Source: Cytobacillus sp. NJ13 (GTDB taxonomy: Bacteria; Bacillota; Bacilli; Bacillales; Cytobacillaceae). From it: a DNA stretch of 64,000 nt. The notes beneath the pieces are model-generated. The model ran no database searches, was not told the DNA's origin, and saw only the letters and a program-made list of their open reading frames with translations. The stretch covers positions 1,364,001 through 1,428,000 of the forward strand of contig JAUCFP010000006.1 of assembly GCA_030348385.1 (NCBI GenBank). The letters are read 5' to 3'. The translations under genes and the position numbers were made by a program. Positions 61,101 through 64,000 of the stretch are shown piece after piece. Position 1 is the first letter of the stretch; the number at the start of each line of letters is the position of its first letter.

Positions 61101-62567
61101 TGTCTGGATGACTGGATCTCCTCCGAAAATACCATCCATATCCGAACCAACATTCGGATTGCCGGATAATCCCGCTCCAATGTATGTTGGGATATGCATG
61201 CGGATGTATTCCCACTCCCCTCCATACTGGTCACCAGACCAAAGGGTAGCATAACGCTGGGTGCCTGCCCATCCATCGAGACTAATCACAAACGGACGCG
61301 CTCCGCCTGAGTTTTCCTGCTTTTCGATTCCTTCAGCAGCCTGGCGTGTTGCGTTAAGAGCCATGGAATAGCCCTGTCCTACCCATGCAACATCCGTTTT
61401 AATAGCTCTTACTCCCGCCTTCACTTCACCATCAAGATCCCTGCGCAATGGGCTATCCTCAGGCAGGCTCGGGTCTGGGTATAAATTACTTTGTGTCCAG
61501 AGGCCTACTTCAATATCTTTCTCATTTGCTTCATCCGAAAATTTCTCTAAATTCTCTAATCCACCATAGCCGCAGCCATAACCGTCATTCGGCAAAAACC
61601 AGCCGAGCGGCATATCCTTCGCCACATATTGATTTAATGTATCCAAGCCTTTGCCAAGGAGGGTTCTCTGGTCTTTATGGCCGTTGTGAGTGCCATTAAA
61701 GCAATCTGCGTGCCCTAAATAAAACGCATATTCCGGCATTAATGCTGCTTCTCCAGTCAGCTCGGTATATTCGTTAATAATTTTCGGAATGGAGTCTTCA
61801 ACAAAATAATAAGCGTCAAATCTATTTTCCTCATGGGAAAAAGCTGCCGTTTTGGAAAAGTCATAGACACCCGGCTTAAACGTATTTCTCATCACTCCAT
61901 ATCCTTCAGTGCTCAGGTAGAACGGAACAGGGCTTGATGCTGCACCTGCATCCCATCCGCCTCCGATGGAGATATTAATTTTATTATTTTTGTGAGAGTA
62001 GTAGCCGTTTTGCTGTCCTCCACCGAAAAAGTATTCATCATCTTTTGTATTAAGTGTCTGAACTGCTCTATTCGCTTCAAGAGAAAGCGGCTCCTTCTCA
62101 CTCCAGATAACCTTGCTATTTTGGTTATTGATCAGGCTCATTTTGGAGTCCGTTTTGGAGATTTTTAGTTCCAATACTTTTGTATATATTCTATAAAAAT
62201 CGGAATCTTCTTTTACCTTAACGTTTACGGTTCCATATTCTTTTTGGTAGTCGTTTTTATCTTTATCCACGATTTTAGTCACATGGTCAGGCTTGTTTGG
62301 GGTTGGGTATTCAGGAAATTCACTGCTCGGATCCAGGTGAAGCCTGAAAACATTGTCTTTCAGAAAGCTTAATTTAATTCCTTGTCCAGAAGAGAAATCA
62401 AGATAAATATCACTGCCTTCTTTTTGTATCCCGCTAACTTTGCCGATAGAAGAAGCATTTGAAGTTTCTTCAGCATCAGCTGCACTGACTGGAATAAGCG
62501 ATATGACCAATAGGAATGAAAGAAATATAGAAGCAAATCTTTTCAGTTTATTTCGCTTTCTAAACAA
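58179..62567 (-). CDS. Secreted GH31 glycosidase with FN3, F5/8-type, dockerin and cohesin modules (probable alpha-N-acetylgalactosaminidase)
   Basis: This 1462-residue protein has a signal peptide (to about 30), a GH31 N-terminal domain (40-270) and the catalytic barrel with probable nucleophile D392 (AIKTDVAWVGQGY) and acid/base D446 (TLWSGDQYG). An FN3 domain (about 855-940), an F5/8-type carbohydrate-binding domain (950-1070), a dockerin with DINYNGVID (about 1080-1140), a cohesin-like domain (1150-1280) and a final beta domain follow. The 54-residue spacing and KTDVAWVG resemble Nag31A-type alpha-N-acetylgalactosaminidases acting on mucin-like O-glycans. It starts from TTG after GGAGGTG. 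The tagatose genes upstream support a GalNAc role. Confidence 0.9.
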   Translation of the reverse strand: MFRKRNKLKRFASIFLSFLLVISLIPVSAADAEETSNASSIGKVSGIQKEGSDIYLDFSSGQGIKLSFLKDNVFRLHLDPSSEFPEYPTPNKPDHVTKIVDKDKNDYQKEYGTVNVKVKEDSDFYRIYTKVLELKISKTDSKMSLINNQNSKVIWSEKEPLSLEANRAVQTLNTKDDEYFFGGGQQNGYYSHKNNKINISIGGGWDAGAASSPVPFYLSTEGYGVMRNTFKPGVYDFSKTAAFSHEENRFDAYYFVEDSIPKIINEYTELTGEAALMPEYAFYLGHADCFNGTHNGHKDQRTLLGKGLDTLNQYVAKDMPLGWFLPNDGYGCGYGGLENLEKFSDEANEKDIEVGLWTQSNLYPDPSLPEDSPLRRDLDGEVKAGVRAIKTDVAWVGQGYSMALNATRQAAEGIEKQENSGGARPFVISLDGWAGTQRYATLWSGDQYGGEWEYIRMHIPTYIGAGLSGNPNVGSDMDGIFGGDPVIQTRDFQWKAFSPIQIDMDGWASSGNDYSKSKNPWNYGEPYTSINRMYLKLKAQMMPYIYTIAEESTSTSMPSVRGMMLEYPKDPFTYGTDTQYQYMWGPNLLIAPVYNEKDHAAGVRNGIYLPDSDQVWIDYFTGEQYQGGAVLNNFDAPLWKTPVFVKNGAIIPMAPENNSINELDGSENRIFDIYPAGKSEFTLYEDDGKTTDYKSGKNTKTKISSVVANDKVKITVHKAKGKGYKGMVKERGTEVLVNTRKQPESVTVKVGGKNIKLRKALTEEEYSRSENVYFYNESPDLNKYSTEDSEFSKTKVTTAPKLFVKIGKTDITKNQVMLTVNGFNNTQEKEVKDTEVPDVPSGLGAADENITDKSIKLNWNKVEGENLSYDLKINGMIYKNVYLEKENEKPFFEHDGLNFDTEYRYSIRAVNTKGASDWSDEITVKTKLDRFRNVPKNMTASASSNQPGSEASRAVDGDEKTQWHTAWGSGNVLPHTFEIDMKLAYQLDKLEYVPRPDAGNGTILKYDLDVSLDGKTYKNVITDGTFIRNNETKMIQFNEEVTARYIKLTIKDAVGKFGSAQEFRPYKKDKTEGIVVGENIPNGAIDEEDLLFFASYMGVDTTDTSWDQVSKVDINYNGVIDSYDLMYVAGQLGETQLQPTNRPAAGLLSIRPDKQQLKAGEEFTVEVIGAGLKDINAFNLELEIDPNKYEIVKECLEGSDCGERIADDTASTENMLNYSILAGIGNEKQRIMAAFSNKGSLETLEGTSTLAAIKLKAKKDLEFDIPITRSLLVNTSFDTIDEIGQVLKPGEEPGEVEQPEEPKELLMTARDIAVSGEADKMQDGAEAFLRLIDGEISESSLAELKWSITEADGISLPLEVDFSFNSPTELTRFEVFNRPLYTNGKIKVLRAKAFDEEGNEYDLGRKEVLSADKSAAYNLSENTQIPAGAKVVKVKITFEESHSGPLMLSVAEVQFWEKNSAN

Positions 62568-62599
62568 TATCCGGCACCTCCGCGATCTATTGAAAAATT

Positions 62600-64000
<1,401 letters not shown>

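Overview
The window looks like chromosome from a low-GC, endospore-forming Bacillaceae bacterium. I infer this from the strong AGGAGG-type ribosome sites, frequent TTG/GTG starts, Rho-independent terminators between most units, and spore-linked genes (YyaC, a KatX-type catalase, the glcU-gdh pair). I saw no rRNA, tRNA, CRISPR array, prophage or transposase. The genus is not determined; a Cytobacillus/Mesobacillus-like organism is a guess.

Region 1 (about 1-16,900) is the most unusual part. It is a catabolic-looking island: two [2Fe-2S] ferredoxins, a CADD/PqqC-type heme-oxygenase-like di-metal protein, a creatininase-family amidohydrolase, an aldehyde dehydrogenase, a GlcG/HbpS protein, a RidA-like protein, a metallo-beta-lactamase-fold hydrolase, two unrelated large permeases, a split ChrA pair, an aspartate-dehydrogenase-like enzyme and a second NAD(P)-binding protein. 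Two paralogous FCD-type GntR regulators lie inside it. Near-palindromic GTATAC-centred sites (best form TGGTAT-N5-ATACCA) sit in front of almost every unit, so I read the island as one regulon. It also has two ORFs that are easy to overlook: an 18-codon ORF whose stop abuts the next gene, and a 28-aa basic peptide gene with a perfect ribosome site and its own terminator. The substrate is not apparent.

Region 2 (16,900-26,200) holds yyaC, a secreted M14 carboxypeptidase, an EamA exporter, an RRNPP-like regulator with TPR repeats, and a very large secreted subtilase ending in cohesin-like and dockerin-like modules. Upstream of the subtilase is an array of eleven 52-bp tandem repeats, each able to form a hairpin. 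A related 51-bp array lies at 8.9-9.1 kb.

Region 3 (26,200-50,000) is ordinary accessory metabolism. It includes a Baeyer-Villiger monooxygenase with an esterase and a divergent GAF-LuxR regulator, a cysteine desulfidase-like protein, a compatible-solute ABC transporter with fused permease and binding protein, malic enzyme with a divergent LysR regulator, and a C26 peptidase. Further along are catalase, a lipoprotein, glcU-gdh, sstT, a VOC protein, an Rrf2 regulator with an oxidoreductase and a methyltransferase, and glycerate kinase with an SLC13 permease.

Region 4 (50,300-64,000) holds an ArsR-AHSA1 fusion regulator with an SRPBCC protein, and a complete 2-aminoethylphosphonate uptake and degradation operon (ABC transporter, PhnW, PhnX) with a divergent DeoR regulator. 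It ends with part of a probable N-acetylgalactosamine/tagatose operon: tagatose-bisphosphate aldolase (cut by the window end), a LacC-type kinase and a secreted multi-domain GH31 enzyme. Together the last genes suggest release of GalNAc from glycans outside the cell and its breakdown through tagatose phosphates inside.
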